A stretch of DNA of 64,000 bases from UBA4421 sp002704225 (GCA_902556425.1 CACDWG010000010.1:25283-89282); one strand, 5' to 3'. Shown: positions 1-9,515, numbered from the stretch's first letter. The notes: a model not told the origin generated them from the letters alone. Translations and numbers: made by a program.

Positions 1-397
1 CTGGGAAAAAATGGTGGAATCAATGAAGGATGTCGTGCATCGGGGGAATAAGGGTTTTCGCGGTAACGGCACGGCTTGGGCCTATATTGGTCGTGATATC
101 GAATACCGTATGGCGGGCAAGTCCGGGACCGCCCAGGTCGTGGAGATTTCCCAAGGCGAGGTGTACGACGAAGAAGCGCTGTCAGAATTTGACCGAAAGC
201 ACGCTTGGTTTATTGCATTTGCTCCAGCAGATAATCCGACCATCGCGCTGGCTGTTTTGGTTGAAAACGGTGGGGGCGGCAGTTCTGTTGCCGCTCCGGT
301 TGCAAGAGCCGTTATCGATGCCCATATGAAACAGCAGCGTCTCATGAGTCAGCGCAAACAGGATAATGGCCAGCTAGATGTGGCAGTTTTGCAATGA
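1..397 (+). CDS. mrdA: Penicillin-binding protein 2, C-terminal end (partial)
   Basis: This is the 3' end of a gene that enters from the left edge; the frame is open from base 2. PBP2 is the transpeptidase that cross-links peptidoglycan during cell elongation, working with RodA in the inner membrane. The visible part contains the class-B PBP motif KSGTAQV (the KTG-type box), followed by a HAWFIAFAP stretch and a glycine-rich VENGGGGSS segment typical of the end of the transpeptidase domain. The catalytic SxxK and SxN motifs lie outside the window. The stop codon abuts the GTG of rodA directly, so the two are almost certainly co-transcribed, as in most gammaproteobacteria. Confidence 0.93.
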   Translation, partial: WEKMVESMKDVVHRGNKGFRGNGTAWAYIGRDIEYRMAGKSGTAQVVEISQGEVYDEEALSEFDRKHAWFIAFAPADNPTIALAVLVENGGGGSSVAAPVARAVIDAHMKQQRLMSQRKQDNGQLDVAVLQ

Positions 398-1543
398 GTG
401 GGTATGAGTAATACCGACTTTCAGCGCACTTTGTCTGCGCAGGACCTATCCGCTGCTAGACTCTCGCGCTGGTATGACCGTCTGCACGTTGATCCGATCT
501 TAGTGATGCTTTTGACCGTGGTGATCGCGTTCGGCCTGGTGGTGTTACGCAGTGCCGTGGCCGGCAATGAGTTCCTTTACGATGCCCAGTTGCAACGGAT
601 TGGGGTAGCCTATGTCGCACTGATTGTCGCGGCCCAGATTCCCCCGCACTTTTATCTGCGAATGGCACCGCTGATCTACTTGTTTGGACTTCTGTTTTTG
701 GTACTCGTCTTGTTTTTTGGCGTACAGGTGAAAGGGTCGCAACGCTGGCTGGATATCCCCGGCCTTTTCCGGTTTCAGCCGTCAGAGTTGATGAAGCTAG
801 CGGTGCCAATGGCGGTGGCATGGTATCTACAAAAGCGCAGTCTGCCACCGTCACCCAAATACACGTTGGCTTGCCTTTGCATTATCTTTCTGCCGGCCTT
901 ACTGATCGGCAGGCAGCCAGATTTGGGCACCAGTATTTTAGTTTTTGGCGCCGGTTTTTCGGTACTCCTGTTAGCTGGGCTCTTATGGCGCTGGGTGATT
1001 TGGTCTGGCCTTGCGGTTGCCGCCGCAGCCCCTTTGATTTGGCAGTTCGTGCTTGAAGGTTATCAGCGTCAGCGGGTATTGACGCTGTTTGACCCGCAGA
1101 GCGATCCATTGGGCGCCGGCTGGAACATTATTCAATCCACAACGGCCATTGGCTCAGGTGGCTTGTTTGGCAAGGGCCTGTTCCAAGGTAGCCAAAGCTA
1201 TTTGGAATTTTTACCTGAAGCGCGAACCGATTTCATTGTCGCCGTACTTGCCGAAGAGCTCGGGTTCGTCGGTGTCGCGTTTTTGTTGCTTATGTACTTA
1301 CTGATCATAGCGCGTGGTTTTTGGTTGGCGTCTCAGGCAGAAAGTACGTTTGGTCGCCTCCTAGCCGGTGCATTCGTACTCACGTTTTTTGTCTACGTGT
1401 TCGTTAATGTGGCCATGGTCAGCGGTATTTTGCCGGTTGTTGGTGTGCCCTTACCCTTGGTCAGTTATGGTGGCACCTCGGCAATTACGTTGATGGCTGG
1501 GTTTGGTGTCATCATGTCCGTTAGAACTCATAAGGCGTGGTAA
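398..1543 (+). CDS. rodA: Peptidoglycan glycosyltransferase RodA
   Basis: SEDS-family glycosyltransferase that polymerises lipid II during elongation together with PBP2. The 381-residue product is almost wholly hydrophobic, with about ten membrane segments, as expected for the family. The SEDS motifs QPDLGTS and RTDFIVAVLAEELGFVG and the C-terminal VPLPLVSYGGTS are present. The GTG at 398 follows the mrdA stop with no gap; an ATG two codons downstream (404) is an alternative start. Neither has a strong Shine-Dalgarno, which fits translational coupling to mrdA. Confidence 0.95.
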   Translation: MGMSNTDFQRTLSAQDLSAARLSRWYDRLHVDPILVMLLTVVIAFGLVVLRSAVAGNEFLYDAQLQRIGVAYVALIVAAQIPPHFYLRMAPLIYLFGLLFLVLVLFFGVQVKGSQRWLDIPGLFRFQPSELMKLAVPMAVAWYLQKRSLPPSPKYTLACLCIIFLPALLIGRQPDLGTSILVFGAGFSVLLLAGLLWRWVIWSGLAVAAAAPLIWQFVLEGYQRQRVLTLFDPQSDPLGAGWNIIQSTTAIGSGGLFGKGLFQGSQSYLEFLPEARTDFIVAVLAEELGFVGVAFLLLMYLLIIARGFWLASQAESTFGRLLAGAFVLTFFVYVFVNVAMVSGILPVVGVPLPLVSYGGTSAITLMAGFGVIMSVRTHKAW

Positions 1544-1547
1544 CGTT

Positions 1548-2579
1548 ATGCTGCAAACATTAGATCGCTGTCACATTGCTTCTTGGCACTTTATCGTCAC
1601 AAGTCTTATCTGTGCGGCCAGCGCGCTTTGTGCCCCCGTGAGTCTCGCCAATGAACCGTATGTCCAGCGTCCAGAAGTGCAGGCCTACATTGATGAACTC
1701 GTGCAAACACATCAGTTTTCGCGGACAGCATTGGAAGACGTTTTTTCTCGGGCCAATCGTCAAGATCGCATTATCGAACTGATGTCGCGGCCAGCTGAGC
1801 GTCGTCTGGTCTGGCACGAATACCGGAAAATTCTGGTCGATGAGCCGAGAGTGAGCCAAGGCGTGACCTTTTGGCAAGACAATCGAGCAGCGCTTGAACG
1901 AGCCGAGGCAACGTATGGTGTGCCCCCGGAAATCATCGTGGCCATTATCGGTGTTGAAACCCGTTACGGACGGGTAACCGGAAATTTTGGCGTTGTTGAG
2001 GCCCTGAGCACGCTTGCGTTTGATTACCCGCCCCGCGCGAAATTTTTTCGGGGTCAGCTCACCCAACACTTCTTGTTGTCGAGAGAAGAAGGTAAGAATC
2101 CGCTCAGTATGAAAGGCTCCTATGCAGGTGCCATGGGTTACGGTCAATTTATCCCGTCGAGCTATCGGAGTTATGCAGTGGATTTTGATGGCGACGGAGT
2201 CCGGGATATCTGGAGCAATAAAACCGATGCCATCGGCAGTGTCGCAAACTACTTCGCCGAGAACGGATGGCGCGGACAGCGCGATGTTGTTGAGCGCGTG
2301 AGCGTGGCGGCGGAAACGGCTGAACTGAACTCCTTGGCCAACGGCGCGCTAAAACCCACGCGCACGGTGGCAGAATGGCGGGACTTGGGTGTACAGGTGA
2401 GTGCTGAACAGCCGGCAAATCGCATCGCGACGCTGATGCGAATGCAACAACCCGAATCTGCGGAATATTGGCTCGGATTCGAAGACTTCTATGCCATTAC
2501 CCGATACAACCACAGTCGACTTTACGCCATGGCCGTTTATCAACTCAGTCAAGCGATTCTTGAGCGCCGAGAGAACTGA
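1548..2579 (+). CDS. mltB: Lytic murein transglycosylase B
   Basis: Membrane-bound or periplasmic enzyme that cleaves the MurNAc-GlcNAc bond to give 1,6-anhydro ends. It starts 4 bases after the rodA stop. The N-terminus is a secretion signal ending near SLANE; the Cys in ALCAP does not make a good lipobox, so this may be a soluble rather than a lipoprotein form. The GVETRYGR motif carries the family's catalytic glutamate. The segment DFDGDGVRDIW matches the calcium-binding EF-hand-like loop known in the Slt35/MltB fold, and YAGAMGYGQFIPSSY is the substrate-groove motif. The length of about 343 residues is normal. Confidence 0.94.
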   Translation: MLQTLDRCHIASWHFIVTSLICAASALCAPVSLANEPYVQRPEVQAYIDELVQTHQFSRTALEDVFSRANRQDRIIELMSRPAERRLVWHEYRKILVDEPRVSQGVTFWQDNRAALERAEATYGVPPEIIVAIIGVETRYGRVTGNFGVVEALSTLAFDYPPRAKFFRGQLTQHFLLSREEGKNPLSMKGSYAGAMGYGQFIPSSYRSYAVDFDGDGVRDIWSNKTDAIGSVANYFAENGWRGQRDVVERVSVAAETAELNSLANGALKPTRTVAEWRDLGVQVSAEQPANRIATLMRMQQPESAEYWLGFEDFYAITRYNHSRLYAMAVYQLSQAILERREN

Positions 2580-2591
2580 AGTCAGCCCTAA

Positions 2592-3419
2592 ATGATTGCA
2601 CTGATACGCCACCTTCCAAGACTCAGGCAGGAAGCTTTTCTGTTCACCGTTGCCACACTCCTGTGGGGTTGCGCCGGTGTGCCGGTGCCGCAGCCCCCGG
2701 CGGGAACAGGACCTGATCGTGCTCCAACGGTCAGTCGGGCTGACCTAGTACGATTGAGCCAGTTACCGAATCCAACGGTTACCGCGTTGCAGAAAAGCGC
2801 CACAGGGAACGGGCCTGAATACGTGGTCTGGGGTAAGACCTATAATGTGCAGCCGTCGGCCGAAGGCTATCGCGAGGAAGGCATATCTTCTTGGTACGGC
2901 GCCAAGTTTCATGGCCGCCGGACGTCCAGTGGCGAACCCTTTGACATGTACCAGCTTACGGCGGCTCATCGCTCACTGCCCATTCCCGTGTTTGCCAGGG
3001 TCACGAACTTGCATAATGGCTTGAGCACGATTGTAAAAATTAACGATCGGGGACCGTTTCACGAAGATCGGATTATTGATTTGTCTTATGCGGCGGCGGT
3101 GAAACTGGATTTTCACAATTCAGGTACTGCACGAGTTCGCGTCGAGGCGCTGACTGAAGCGGCTCCAGCAAAAGACGGGCGGCCTAACGAAGACTCCTAC
3201 TATTTGCATGCTGGACGGTTTGAGACGGCCGAGCAGGCTCGGCAAGCGCTGCAGAATTTGATCGCGGTAGAGCCCTTGTCGGCTCTGATCATTGCCCGGG
3301 GCGAAAGCGGATTTGGACTTCGTTTGGGGCCGTTCACTGCGGCTTTCGAGCGCCAACGTTTCGAGGCATTGCTGATTGCCCTTGATATTGGATTGCCCAC
3401 CTTAGTGCCCGAGCGCTAG
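2592..3419 (+). CDS. rlpA: Septal-ring lytic transglycosylase RlpA
   Basis: Outer-membrane lipoprotein that acts on peptide-free glycan strands. The N-terminal signal ends in a lipobox (LLWGC, Cys about residue 27). A double-psi beta-barrel follows (about residues 95-185) with GISSWYGAKFHGRRTSSGE and KINDRGPFHEDRIIDLSYAAA, including the conserved DRGPF segment. The C-terminal 80 residues look like a SPOR peptidoglycan-binding domain (DSYYLHAGRFETAEQARQ). It sits in its usual place between mltB and dacA and is probably in the same transcript. Confidence 0.94.
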   Translation: MIALIRHLPRLRQEAFLFTVATLLWGCAGVPVPQPPAGTGPDRAPTVSRADLVRLSQLPNPTVTALQKSATGNGPEYVVWGKTYNVQPSAEGYREEGISSWYGAKFHGRRTSSGEPFDMYQLTAAHRSLPIPVFARVTNLHNGLSTIVKINDRGPFHEDRIIDLSYAAAVKLDFHNSGTARVRVEALTEAAPAKDGRPNEDSYYLHAGRFETAEQARQALQNLIAVEPLSALIIARGESGFGLRLGPFTAAFERQRFEALLIALDIGLPTLVPER

Positions 3420-3451
3420 TATTCCCACCTTTCGACGGAAACAGATTTTTT

Positions 3452-4609
3452 ATGCTACGAATTGGAATTGCTCTCTTTGCTTTGACGTTAGTGCTGCCCT
3501 CGGTCTATGCCGCTAACGCCATTCCGCTTCTTCCCGCGCCGAAACTGGAAGCCAGTTCGTATCTGCTGATCGATGCGCAAACCAGCAAGGTGTTGGCTGA
3601 GCACAATGCTCAGGAAAAAAACGCGCCAGCCAGCCTGACAAAAATTATGACGGGTTATGTGGTCGAGGAGGAACTGCGACGCGGACGGCTCGACCTGGAC
3701 GAAGAAGTGCCGATTAGCGTCAATGCGTGGCGTACGGGCGGATCGAAAATGTTTATTCGGGAAGGTACCCAAGTAAAAGTGTCCGATCTGCTCAAGGGAG
3801 TGATCATTCAGTCAGGGAACGATGCCAGCGTCGCCTTGGCTGAGCATATCGCCGGTAGCGAAGACCAGTTTGCTGATTTGATGAACCAGCAAGCCGAGTT
3901 GCTGGGCATGAAAAATTCCCGATTTCGCAATGCCACCGGACTGCCCGATGAAGAACATTACAGCACAGCTGAGGACCTGGCCTTATTGACCCAAGCGCTC
4001 ATCGTGAACCACCCTGATCAGTACGAGCTGTACTCCCAACGCAGCTACACTTTTAACAATATTGAGCAACCCAATCGCAATCGCCTGCTATGGCGAGACC
4101 GTTCTGTCGATGGCGTAAAGACTGGTTTCACCAACGCCGCAGGGTATTGCTTGGTGGCGTCGGCAGAGCGTAACGGTATGCGCTTGATCAGCGTGGTCCT
4201 CGGCACAGATAGCGATGAAGCGCGTATGCGTGAGAGTCAAAAGTTGCTGTCGTACGGGTTCCGCAATTTTGAAACAAAAACCCTATACGAACCTGACGAC
4301 ACATTGCAGGAGCAGCCCGTCTATTACGGCACCGTCGAATCGCTGCCCATGGGCGTCGATGAAGACGTGGTGTTGACCTTTCCGAAGGGTTATTACCAAG
4401 ACATAGAAGCATCAATAAGCGTGCCTGCTTACTTTGAAGCGCCGGTGAAAAAGGGCGATGAGCTTGGCACCGTCGAGCTCCGGTTGGGTAATGAGGTGAT
4501 TTACGAGGGCAGTGTGGTAGCGCAGATTGACGTGGAAGAGTCCGGCGTCTTTTCGCGGTTGGGTGACTATATTTATCTCATGTTCGATCAGTCAGACGCG
4601 AATGAGTGA
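3452..4609 (+). CDS. dacA: D-alanyl-D-alanine carboxypeptidase (PBP5 type)
   Basis: Low-molecular-weight PBP that trims the terminal D-Ala from peptidoglycan pentapeptides. All three active-site motifs are visible: SLTK (SxxK, about residue 62), SGN (in IIQSGNDAS) and KTG (in DGVKTGFTNAAG). A signal peptide ends near VYAAN. The C-terminal domain follows the usual PBP5 beta-rich pattern and ends in an amphipathic segment (FSRLGDYIYLMF) that anchors PBP5 to the inner membrane. At 385 residues the length is typical. The 3' end overlaps the start of ybeD by 8 bases. Confidence 0.95.
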   Translation: MLRIGIALFALTLVLPSVYAANAIPLLPAPKLEASSYLLIDAQTSKVLAEHNAQEKNAPASLTKIMTGYVVEEELRRGRLDLDEEVPISVNAWRTGGSKMFIREGTQVKVSDLLKGVIIQSGNDASVALAEHIAGSEDQFADLMNQQAELLGMKNSRFRNATGLPDEEHYSTAEDLALLTQALIVNHPDQYELYSQRSYTFNNIEQPNRNRLLWRDRSVDGVKTGFTNAAGYCLVASAERNGMRLISVVLGTDSDEARMRESQKLLSYGFRNFETKTLYEPDDTLQEQPVYYGTVESLPMGVDEDVVLTFPKGYYQDIEASISVPAYFEAPVKKGDELGTVELRLGNEVIYEGSVVAQIDVEESGVFSRLGDYIYLMFDQSDANE

Positions 4610-4865
4610 CGAAGCACTGATCGAATTTCCTTGTCGCTATCCAATAAAAATTATTGTGGTGACGGGCGAACGCAATGTCGCGGAGACCATTGAAATCGTA
4701 CGCCGCCATTCGCCAAAGGTTTCGCCGGACGACATCAACAGCCGACACAGTCGGGGCGAAAAATTTGTTTCGCTGCGTGTGAACCTGTGGGCGGAAGGCG
4801 AAGCGCATTTGAAAGCGTTGTATCAAGAGCTGCTCGACCATCAGGCCGTGCGCATCATTTTGTAA
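4602..4865 (+). CDS. ybeD: YbeD family protein (DUF493)
   Basis: Small (87-residue) conserved protein of the DUF493 family with an ACT-like alpha/beta fold and no settled biochemical role. It lies exactly where ybeD lies in other gammaproteobacteria, between dacA and lipB. The start chosen here is the ATG at 4602, because the protein then begins MSDEALIEFPCRYPIKI as the family does. The ATG overlaps the end of dacA by 8 bases, suggesting translational coupling. A longer in-frame reading upstream only reads through dacA and is not needed. Confidence 0.9.
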   Translation: MSDEALIEFPCRYPIKIIVVTGERNVAETIEIVRRHSPKVSPDDINSRHSRGEKFVSLRVNLWAEGEAHLKALYQELLDHQAVRIIL

Positions 4866-4875
4866 AGAAACGACT

Positions 4876-5517
4876 ATGGTGAACGACGTCGATAACAGCG
4901 CCTACGTATCCATCAAGGATCTGGGTGTATCCGATTATCGTACCGTGTTCGCCGACATGCAGGCGTACACCCGCAGCCGCGGGCCGGATTCCCCAGATCA
5001 GATTTGGTTCACAGAACATGCGCCTGTGTTTACCCAAGGCCAGGCAGGCAAGCCTGAACACGTGCTGACGCCTGGGGATATTCCAGTGATTCAATCCGAT
5101 CGAGGTGGCCAAGTGACCTATCACGGGCCAGGGCAGATTACGGCCTATCTGCTGCTGGACTTGCGCAACAGAAAGATGGGTGTTCGAGACCTCGTCTCTG
5201 GTATCGAGGCCTCTTTGCAGCGCCTGCTCGCGCGCTATGATATAGCCAGCGAGCTGCGCCCGGGTGCGCCGGGCGTATACGTTGGCTCACAGAAAATTGC
5301 CCAGCTTGGCTTGCGCGTAAGTAAGGGCTGCAGTTATCACGGGCTGAGTTTGAACGTCGATATGGACTTAGAGCCTTTTGGTCGGATTAATCCCTGCGGC
5401 TTGTTAGATACCACCGTGACCCATATGGCGGCATTCAGAACGGTTGAAATAGACGCAGTGAAACAACAGCTTCTAGTCTGTCTTGCGTCAGAGCTTAGGT
5501 TGCGACTGGCGGATTAG
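4876..5517 (+). CDS. lipB: Octanoyl-[acyl-carrier-protein]:protein N-octanoyltransferase
   Basis: Transfers octanoyl groups from ACP to the lipoyl domains of 2-oxoacid dehydrogenases and the glycine-cleavage H protein, the first step of endogenous lipoate synthesis. Family motifs are present: DRGGQVTYHGPGQ, the catalytic lysine in QKIAQLGLRV, and the catalytic cysteine in INPCGLLDTTVTHM. Length is 213 residues, normal for LipB. The lipA gene that often follows is not here; instead the 3' end overlaps the convergent moeB gene by 23 bases. Confidence 0.95.
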   Translation: MVNDVDNSAYVSIKDLGVSDYRTVFADMQAYTRSRGPDSPDQIWFTEHAPVFTQGQAGKPEHVLTPGDIPVIQSDRGGQVTYHGPGQITAYLLLDLRNRKMGVRDLVSGIEASLQRLLARYDIASELRPGAPGVYVGSQKIAQLGLRVSKGCSYHGLSLNVDMDLEPFGRINPCGLLDTTVTHMAAFRTVEIDAVKQQLLVCLASELRLRLAD

Positions 5518-6256
5518 CGCAGACTGGGCAGTTCGGGTTTTTGCTTAAGCCGATGCGCCGCCATTCGGCAAACTTGGCATCAAAGAACAACACGGTGCCA
5601 ACCAAACTTTCACCGATTTCGGTCAGACACTTGATCGCCTCCAGCGCCTGCATGGAACCAATAACACCGACTAAGGGCGAGATAACACCATTTTCCGCGC
5701 AGTTTAATTGGTCATCCAGCTGAGTGTCGGGATACAGGCATTGGTAGCAGGGCGAGTCGTGCCGATTGGCATCAAAGACACTGATGTGACCCTCCCATCG
5801 AACGGCAGCACCGCTCACTAAGGGCGTCCGTCGTTGCCAGCAGATTCGATTGAGTAAAAAGCGTGTCTCGGCATTGTCCGTGGCATCAATCACCAGATCA
5901 ACGGCAGCGATTTGGCCGCCCAGTGCCTCTGCATCCAAGCGACGATTGATGGTATGACAGACCGTGGAAGGATTTAGCGCCAGTACCGACTCGGCGGCAG
6001 ATGTTGCTTTGTTGCGGCCGATATCCGCGTCGCTGTGAGCAATTTGACGCTGGAGGTTGGAACTGTTCACTTGATCGTCATCGACAATCGTCAGTTCCCC
6101 CACGCCTGCTGCCCCCAAGTAGAGTGCGATGGGAGAACCAAGTCCTCCAGCACCGATCAGTAAAACCTTGGACTGCAGAAGTCTTTCCTGACCGGCAACG
6201 TCAAAGTCTGGCAGCATAATGTGTCGGCTGAATTGCAGTAGTTGTGCGTCATTCAT
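5495..6256 (-). CDS. moeB: MoeB/ThiF-family adenylyltransferase
   Basis: E1-like enzyme that adenylates the C-terminal Gly-Gly of MoaD or ThiS so sulfur can be transferred to it. The Rossmann loop GAGGLGSP is at about residue 37, an arginine-finger segment (SNLQRQI) follows, and two CxxC pairs (CYQC and CPVC) would bind the structural zinc. The start at 6256 gives the family-like MNDAQLLQFSRHIMLPDFD beginning and overlaps the prmC stop by 8 bases. It is the last gene of a hemA-prfA-prmC-moeB run. Sequence alone does not separate MoeB from ThiF; the HesA/MoeB/ThiF family call is firm. Confidence 0.85.
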   Translation of the reverse strand: MNDAQLLQFSRHIMLPDFDVAGQERLLQSKVLLIGAGGLGSPIALYLGAAGVGELTIVDDDQVNSSNLQRQIAHSDADIGRNKATSAAESVLALNPSTVCHTINRRLDAEALGGQIAAVDLVIDATDNAETRFLLNRICWQRRTPLVSGAAVRWEGHISVFDANRHDSPCYQCLYPDTQLDDQLNCAENGVISPLVGVIGSMQALEAIKCLTEIGESLVGTVLFFDAKFAEWRRIGLSKNPNCPVCANPPVAT

Positions 6257-7121
6257 GTGCAGATAGTGCCTGATCTGACGGCTTTTGACCCCAGGTAACA
6301 CGTTCGTTGCCGCCCAGATCCCTCCGACTTTGTACGTCGATAAAGCCGTTGTTCGACAGAAGTGATCTCACGGCTTCGGCTTGGTCGAAGCCATGCTCCA
6401 GCAGCAGCCAGCCATTGGTCTGCAGAAACCTACCTGCCTGTTCGCATATTGTACGTAGATCGGCCAGGCCGTTGTCATCTGCAACTAAGGCGTGTGCGGG
6501 CTCTGCCCCGAGCAAGTCGAGGTGGGGATCGCTGGGCGCGATGTAGGGGGGGTTGCTCACAATCAAATCGTAGCGTTGAGAAATATTGTCGAACCAATCA
6601 CTGTGATGAAGGGTCACCGGCAGCCTCAATGAGCGGCTGTTTTCACGCGCAACGGCTAGGCTGTCTAGACTGCAGTCACAGGCATGCACATCGGCATCTG
6701 GACGTTCACTGGCAAGGGCCAATGCAATGGCTCCGCTCCCTGTGCCGAGATCCAATAGCCTGAGTGCGGTTCCTGTAGAGGGTGACGGATCCTGCTGAGC
6801 CATGCATGCCAGGGTTTGCTCCACCAAGGTTTCGGTATCGGGCCTGGGCACCAGTACCCGATGATCTACCGTTAGGCTGAGTCCCCAAAATTCTTGGTTG
6901 CCACACAGATAGGCGATGGGGACATGCTTGTAGAGTTGGTCGCTCCAGCGTTCCAGTTGAGCAAGCTCAGGCTGGTTCAATGCTCTATCCGGATGCGTTA
7001 GGAGGTGGGCCCGTGAGCAGTCGAGTATGTGGCAGAGGGCGATCTCAAGATCGAAACGCGCCAATGTCCCGTGTTGCCGTACCCAACTGGCTACCGTTGC
7101 ATCTTGGCTAGGATCAGCCAT
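6249..7121 (-). CDS. prmC: Peptide chain release factor glutamine methyltransferase
   Basis: Methylates the glutamine of the GGQ motif in release factors RF1 and RF2, raising termination efficiency. The SAM-binding motif LLDLGTGSGAIALALA and the catalytic NPPY (in IVSNPPYIAPSDPHL) are present. The 290-residue length is usual. The gene overlaps prfA, which encodes its substrate, by 8 bases at the 5' end, and moeB by 8 bases at the 3' end, so the run is tightly coupled. Confidence 0.95.
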   Translation of the reverse strand: MADPSQDATVASWVRQHGTLARFDLEIALCHILDCSRAHLLTHPDRALNQPELAQLERWSDQLYKHVPIAYLCGNQEFWGLSLTVDHRVLVPRPDTETLVEQTLACMAQQDPSPSTGTALRLLDLGTGSGAIALALASERPDADVHACDCSLDSLAVARENSRSLRLPVTLHHSDWFDNISQRYDLIVSNPPYIAPSDPHLDLLGAEPAHALVADDNGLADLRTICEQAGRFLQTNGWLLLEHGFDQAEAVRSLLSNNGFIDVQSRRDLGGNERVTWGQKPSDQALSAHE

Positions 7122-8205
7122 CAGCCAGATGTTGTAGTTGATCTGCCTGATGCTCGCGCACTAGCGGTTCAACAACAGACGCCAAATCACCTTCGATTAC
7201 CTCGTCCAGTTTGTAGAGCGTCAGGTTGATGCGGTGATCGGTAACGCGACCCTGAGGGAAATTATAGGTGCGTATTCGCTCTGATCGATCACCTGAGCCA
7301 ACAAGCTGTCTTCGGTTCGCGGCTTGTTCGTCTTGTTGCTTGGTTTGTGCAGCATCCAGCAATCGCGCCTTAAGTAAAGACATGGCTCGGGCGCGATTTT
7401 TGTGTTGTGAACGTTCGTCCTGACATTCAACGACGGTGCCAGTGGGTAAGTGTGTTAGGCGGATCGCAGAATCCGTTTTGTTTACGTGCTGTCCGCCTGC
7501 TCCAGACGCCCGATAGGTGTCTTCACGGATGTCTTTCTTCTCAATTTCAATTTCACCAATGGCGTCTACTTCGGGCATGACGGCAACCGTGCACGCGGAT
7601 GTATGGACTCTGCCCTGGGACTCGGTTTCGGGTACTCGTTGCACCCGGTGCGCGCCAGACTCAAATTTCAGTTGGCTGTACACGTCCTTGCCCTCGATGC
7701 GGGTGATGACTTCTTTAAAACCACCATGTTCGCCGGGTCGTTCGTTCATAATCTCGACTCGCCAGCCTTTTTGCTCAGCAAATTTGGTGTACATACGGAA
7801 TAGATCGCCGGAAAAAATGGCGGCCTCATCGCCACCGGTGCCGGCCCGAATTTCCAAAAAAACATTGGACTGGTCGTTTGGATCCTTGGGCAGCAATAGC
7901 GTTTGCAGCTCGTCCGTCAAGATATCCAGTTGAGCTTTGCAGTCAGCAATGTCTTGCTGGGCCAGCTCACGCATCTCCGGGTCGTCTTCTTCTAGGAGTA
8001 ACTCATTATCAGAAATGTTTTGTTCCAATTGAGTCGCTTTCTGAAAGCACGCGACCACCGGCTCGATCTCCGAATATTCTTTCGACAGCGCAGTAAAGCG
8101 CTCTCGGTCAGCCATTATTTCAGCATCGGATAATAGAGCGGCGACTTCTTCAAATCGGTCTTGCAAGCTTTCCAGCTTGGCCATCATGGTTTCAGTCAGC
8201 AGCAC
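7114..8205 (-). CDS. prfA: Peptide chain release factor 1
   Basis: RF1 reads UAA and UAG stop codons. The tripeptide anticodon appears as PET in HRVQRVPETESQGR (the PxT of RF1, not the SPF of RF2), and the catalytic motif GAGGQHVNKTDSAIRL contains GGQ. The start used is the GTG at 8205-8203, which shares its G with the hemA stop (TAGTG) and is preceded by an AAGGAA Shine-Dalgarno at good spacing. The ATGATG seven codons in is an alternative. Confidence 0.95.
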   Translation of the reverse strand: MLLTETMMAKLESLQDRFEEVAALLSDAEIMADRERFTALSKEYSEIEPVVACFQKATQLEQNISDNELLLEEDDPEMRELAQQDIADCKAQLDILTDELQTLLLPKDPNDQSNVFLEIRAGTGGDEAAIFSGDLFRMYTKFAEQKGWRVEIMNERPGEHGGFKEVITRIEGKDVYSQLKFESGAHRVQRVPETESQGRVHTSACTVAVMPEVDAIGEIEIEKKDIREDTYRASGAGGQHVNKTDSAIRLTHLPTGTVVECQDERSQHKNRARAMSLLKARLLDAAQTKQQDEQAANRRQLVGSGDRSERIRTYNFPQGRVTDHRINLTLYKLDEVIEGDLASVVEPLVREHQADQLQHLADG

Positions 8206-9515
8206 TAAGATTCCTTGCGTTCATTCGAATGGTTGTCGCCCGCGCCGTCTTCGGCAGCACTGTGTTTCAGGCCATAGGCTTCTTGAATGAAGTCGAGGCG
8301 GTCTGCGCGCCCGTCTGCACTGGCGTTTCGTATCGCCGCAGTGGTGGGGTGAATCAGCTTGTTGGTTAGGCCGTTGGCGAGTTTTTGGAGCGTTTCTTTC
8401 GGGTCAGCGCCCTTCGCGAGAGACTTCATGGCGCGATCCAACTCGTCGTCGCGAAGCCGCTCTGCTTGTTGGCGGAAGCCTTGCAACACCCCTTGTCCCT
8501 GCTGCACGCGACGCTCGCGCTGATAGGCCTCGGCACCGAGATCGACCAGATTCTCTGCGCCGCTGGCCGCCTGTAGGCGACGGCTTTTGTTCACTTCAAC
8601 AATCTGCGTTAAATCATCAATAGTGTAGAGATAGACGTCGGGCAATTCGGCCACGCCGGCCTCGATGTCTCTGGGCACGGCGATGTCGACCATGAACATG
8701 GGGCGGCGTTTTCGCTCTCGAATGGCCTGTTCAACGGTGCCCTTGCCCAGCACGGGTAAAGTGCTGCCCGTGGAAGCGATGACCATGTCGAATTCCCACA
8801 AGACCTTGGCGACATCCGACAGTTGGATGGCATCGGCACCGAGGGTTGCGGCCAGCGTTTGCGCGTTTGCCAACGTGCGATTGGCGATGGTCAAGTTGGT
8901 GACGCCCTTGCTGCGTAGGTGCTCGCCCACCAATGCGACGGTTTCCCCTGCGCCGAGCAGCAGGGCCCGTTTGCCTGGTAGATCGCTGAACAGCTGTGCC
9001 GCCAAGGATACGGCTGCGTAGGCTACGGAAATCGGGTTGCGGCCGATATCGGTTTGGGTACGTACCTGTTTGGCGGTTTGTAATGTCATGCGCGACAGCA
9101 GATTCAGTTCCGGTCCACTGGTGCCATGTTCCTTGGCCAAGGCAAAGGCAGATTTGATCTGTCCCATGATCTGTGGCTCGCCAAGCATTTGAGAATCCAG
9201 TCCAGCAGCGACACGAATGGAGTGGCGGGCTGCATCGTGGTCCCAGTATTGGTAGCTCGCGCCCTGTAACTCGTTCAGATGAACGTCACGGCGTTGCGAC
9301 AACCAGCTCTCAAGGTCGTCAGCACACTCGCTGATGGCGGCACAATACAGCTCTGTACGGTTACAGGTCGATACAATGGCGGCTTCTTGGATCTGCGGAA
9401 TATCCAGCGTTATCTCGCGCAGGGCATTGCCCAGACTGTCTTCCGGGAAAGCCACGCGCTCCCTCAGTTCCAAGGGGGCCGTGCGATAGTTGAGGCCGTA
9501 TGCCAGTATGCTCAT
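8205..9515 (-). CDS. hemA: Glutamyl-tRNA reductase
   Basis: Reduces glutamyl-tRNA to glutamate-1-semialdehyde, the committed step of the C5 pathway to haem. The N-terminus is family-like (MSILAYGLNYRTAPLELRE) when started at 9515. The active-site cysteine is in IVSTCNRTELY, the NADP loop is GAGETVALVGEHL, and the C-terminal dimerisation helix region is present. About 436 residues. It heads the hemA-prfA-prmC-moeB run and is divergent from lolB. Confidence 0.95.
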   Translation of the reverse strand: MSILAYGLNYRTAPLELRERVAFPEDSLGNALREITLDIPQIQEAAIVSTCNRTELYCAAISECADDLESWLSQRRDVHLNELQGASYQYWDHDAARHSIRVAAGLDSQMLGEPQIMGQIKSAFALAKEHGTSGPELNLLSRMTLQTAKQVRTQTDIGRNPISVAYAAVSLAAQLFSDLPGKRALLLGAGETVALVGEHLRSKGVTNLTIANRTLANAQTLAATLGADAIQLSDVAKVLWEFDMVIASTGSTLPVLGKGTVEQAIRERKRRPMFMVDIAVPRDIEAGVAELPDVYLYTIDDLTQIVEVNKSRRLQAASGAENLVDLGAEAYQRERRVQQGQGVLQGFRQQAERLRDDELDRAMKSLAKGADPKETLQKLANGLTNKLIHPTTAAIRNASADGRADRLDFIQEAYGLKHSAAEDGAGDNHSNERKES